Below are positions 62,469-64,000 of a stretch of DNA of 64,000 nucleotides, in pieces. Position 1 is the stretch's first letter; each line of letters begins with the position of its first letter. Origin of the DNA: Alcaligenaceae bacterium (GTDB taxonomy: Bacteria; Pseudomonadota; Gammaproteobacteria; Burkholderiales; Burkholderiaceae_B); contig JACCET010000001.1 in NCBI GenBank assembly GCA_013416405.1, positions 558,001 through 622,000 of the forward strand, given 5' to 3'. The notes beneath the pieces are model-generated. The model saw only the letters and a list, made by a program, of their open reading frames with translations. It was not told where the DNA came from and made no database searches. Both the position numbers and the translations under genes were made by a program.

Positions 62469-63742
62469 CAACACCTGAAAAATGGACGCTGCAAGGGCTT
62501 TTCACGGTAGCCTTCCTGGGTATCACGGCTGGCGTTCAAATGAGCGATATGGGACTGCAGGCCATATCGCTTTCCGCCATCCAGAATACCTTTGGCGTGA
62601 GCGACGCCACCCTGGGCGCATTGCAGGGGCTTGCCGGTGTCTTGGTGGGAAGCGCCCTTGCCATACCGCTTGCGCGGTTTGCCGACCGCTATTCCCGCAA
62701 ACGTGTATTGCTGTGTCTGATTGCGGCCTCGACCGCGATGATGATATTGAGTGCGCTGGCACCGAATTTTCCTTTGTTCTTCATCGGCCGCTCGGCGGCG
62801 GGCATCACCGAATTTGCCATGGTGCCTTTGGTGTACTCGATGATTCCCGACCTGGCACCAGAGCGCCACCGCGTCATCGCCAATCTCAGCTTTGCCGCCC
62901 TGATGGCGGCCGGCGCCAGCGGCGGGTTTTTCTTTGCCGGCTCCCTGCTTTCAACGGCCGCCGAACTGATGCCATGGACCATAGCATCCTGGCGTAAGGC
63001 CTTCCTGCTGCTTTCCTGTGCCGGCCTGCCGCTGCTGCTGCTCTGTACGCTGACGGTGAACCCGCCCAGGCATATGGGCGCCGCAGCTCTGAGCGCTGAT
63101 AGCTCATTAAAGTCTTTCCTGCGCCAACGCTGGCAAACCATAGGTCTTTTTGTCGGTATCGCCGGCTTTCTAGTGATTGCCGTACAGGCCATCAACCAGT
63201 TGATTTCCCTGGCTCTGGAGCGCAGATTCAATGCCGTTCCCGGCGATATTGGGCAAGCAATGGGATTCATCATATTGATTGCCGCAGCGGGATGCCTGCC
63301 TGTGGCGGGTTTCCTGGATCGCATGCTGGCACGGCGTCTTGGCCGGGCCGTACGCCCATTGCTCATGGGTGTCTGCGCACTGATCACAGCGCCGGTAACA
63401 CTGCTGCTTGCTACAGCGGGATCGCTTGATCATGCCTTTGTCGTCGTGGGGGCAGCACTATTTGTGACCAGCACGGCCAATGCCCTGGTTCCCACCATGC
63501 TGCAAGATCTTACACCGGCTTCATTAAGGGCACGCAGCTTTGCAATATGGAGCTTTGTTGTATCAGTATTCGGCGCCGCCGGGCCTTTGTTGGCGGGTAC
63601 GCTTTCAGAATGGGTGTTCGACGGACATTTACTGAGTGCGATTGTTGCTACCGCTGTTCCAGCGCTGATCGTATCGGCATTTTGCGCCTTGCGGTCGTTC
63701 TCAGGCATGCGATACACAATGCCGGGCAAAAGCCCAGAATAA
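62462..63742 (+). CDS. MFS transporter linked to the siderophore receptor
   Basis: The 426-residue product from GTG 62462 has about twelve transmembrane helices, with the first beginning 'WTLQGLFTVAFLGITAGVQMSD' and the loop motif 'RFADRYSRKRVLL' between helices 2 and 3. A Met start at 62540 would remove helix 1. The GTG overlaps the receptor stop, so coupled translation is likely although no ribosome site is evident; the frame is open upstream to TTG 62402. It may export a siderophore or take up ferri-siderophore. The 3' end overlaps the convergent S9 peptidase gene by 42 bases. Confidence 0.85.
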   Translation: MVATPEKWTLQGLFTVAFLGITAGVQMSDMGLQAISLSAIQNTFGVSDATLGALQGLAGVLVGSALAIPLARFADRYSRKRVLLCLIAASTAMMILSALAPNFPLFFIGRSAAGITEFAMVPLVYSMIPDLAPERHRVIANLSFAALMAAGASGGFFFAGSLLSTAAELMPWTIASWRKAFLLLSCAGLPLLLLCTLTVNPPRHMGAAALSADSSLKSFLRQRWQTIGLFVGIAGFLVIAVQAINQLISLALERRFNAVPGDIGQAMGFIILIAAAGCLPVAGFLDRMLARRLGRAVRPLLMGVCALITAPVTLLLATAGSLDHAFVVVGAALFVTSTANALVPTMLQDLTPASLRARSFAIWSFVVSVFGAAGPLLAGTLSEWVFDGHLLSAIVATAVPALIVSAFCALRSFSGMRYTMPGKSPE

Positions 63743-64000
63743 AGCCGCCTGGGCGAACTCGGCATTCTGATCGTCGCTTTCCTGATGGCCACTATCGGGA
63801 TTCAACAGCAGCACGGCAGGGTCATGACTGGTGGACTGATGACGTATATTGGCCACCAGCTTTGCCGGCTCCCAGTAAGGCACACGGTCATCCTTCAGGC
63901 CCGCCGTACACAGGACGGGCGGATAGGCGGCCTGATTTATATTCTCGTAGGGAGAGATATCGGCAATATGGTCATAGGCCTTGGGATCAGACAGCGGATC
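63701..64000 (-). CDS. S9-family peptidase (oligopeptidase B-like), C-terminal part, cut by window edge
   Basis: The frame is open from the edge to a stop at 63701, giving the last 99 residues. They show the end of a prolyl-oligopeptidase catalytic domain: 'DPKAYDHIADISPYENI', 'YPPVLCTAGLKDDRVPYWEPAKLVANIR' (catalytic Asp in KDDRV) and 'NPDSGHQES' (catalytic His). 'YWEPAKWVA' spacing favours oligopeptidase B (PtrB). The Ser and the propeller domain lie outside the window. Confidence 0.85.
   Translation of the reverse strand, partial: DPLSDPKAYDHIADISPYENINQAAYPPVLCTAGLKDDRVPYWEPAKLVANIRHQSTSHDPAVLLLNPDSGHQESDDQNAEFAQAALFWAFARHCVSHA

Noticed and set aside
53085-64000. Second copy of the tRNA-Val 3' end (attR)
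   Set aside because: Scanning by eye found no repeat of GGTTCGAACCCAGTA or the following bases to the right; the element's right end may be lost or outside the window.

Overview
The window reads as the chromosome of a betaproteobacterium of the Alcaligenaceae (Bordetella/Achromobacter/Pusillimonas neighbourhood). The basis is the gene families present: two Bug-type tripartite tricarboxylate receptor proteins, the imuA-imuB-dnaE2 cassette, a sufR-BCDSU-sufT operon, and the thrS/infC/rpmI/rplT/pheS/pheT/ihfA/merR set beside tRNA-Pro(GGG) and tRNA-Val(GAC). The GC content looks moderate. No transposase, IS element or CRISPR array was seen. The genus is not fixed by what can be read here.

Layout. 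1-14.6 kb: tail of an unidentified gene, a Bug receptor, a PBP7-type peptidase behind a possible LexA box, an NRDE protein, an esterase, the SOS mutasome imuA-imuB-dnaE2 behind a near-consensus LexA box, a YqeY protein, an Old Yellow Enzyme, a KtrAB-type potassium system and a CaiB/BaiF CoA-transferase. 14.8-21 kb: tRNA-Pro, then an accessory cluster of exported proteins (two paralogues, two Ser/Gly-rich small proteins, one orphan, and a DUF1153/SciP-like DNA-binding protein), followed by an AraC/GyrI-like regulator and a LuxR regulator whose receiver domain lacks the phospho-acceptor Asp. 21-29 kb: SUF Fe-S assembly operon with its Rrf2 repressor and an Atm1-type exporter. 29-37 kb: LysR, an AtuA/DUF1446 pair with a Bug receptor, an ECF sigma/anti-sigma pair, serine deaminase and a short AraC protein. 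37-52.7 kb: translation genes, interrupted. merR-ihfA-pheT-pheS-rplT-rpmI is separated from infC-thrS by comM, ubiK, glnK-amtB, ptsI-ptsH-EIIA and gshB. 53-58.7 kb: degraded mobile DNA at tRNA-Val (integrase without its C-terminus, XRE repressor, J-domain/SH3 membrane protein, phage-like fragment, autotransporter and AraC remnants). 58.8-64 kb: DOPA-dioxygenase-like enzyme, FMN reductase, TonB-dependent siderophore receptor with an MFS partner, and the C-terminus of an S9 peptidase.

The most notable observations are: (i) a complete threonine attenuator in front of thrS, with an 11-codon leader containing six Thr codons, mutually exclusive 1:2, 2:3 and 3:4 pairings and an intrinsic terminator; (ii) six related 18-bp palindromes in two groups of three flanking the XRE-repressor segment of the tRNA-Val island, resembling a lambdoid OR/OL arrangement; (iii) the uncharacterised exported-protein cluster at 15-18.6 kb with its atypical regulators; (iv) infC starting with the rare codon ATC; (v) the split of the normally continuous thrS-infC-rpmI-rplT-pheST block. 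Everything was read by eye. Family assignments rest on remembered motifs and no search was run.
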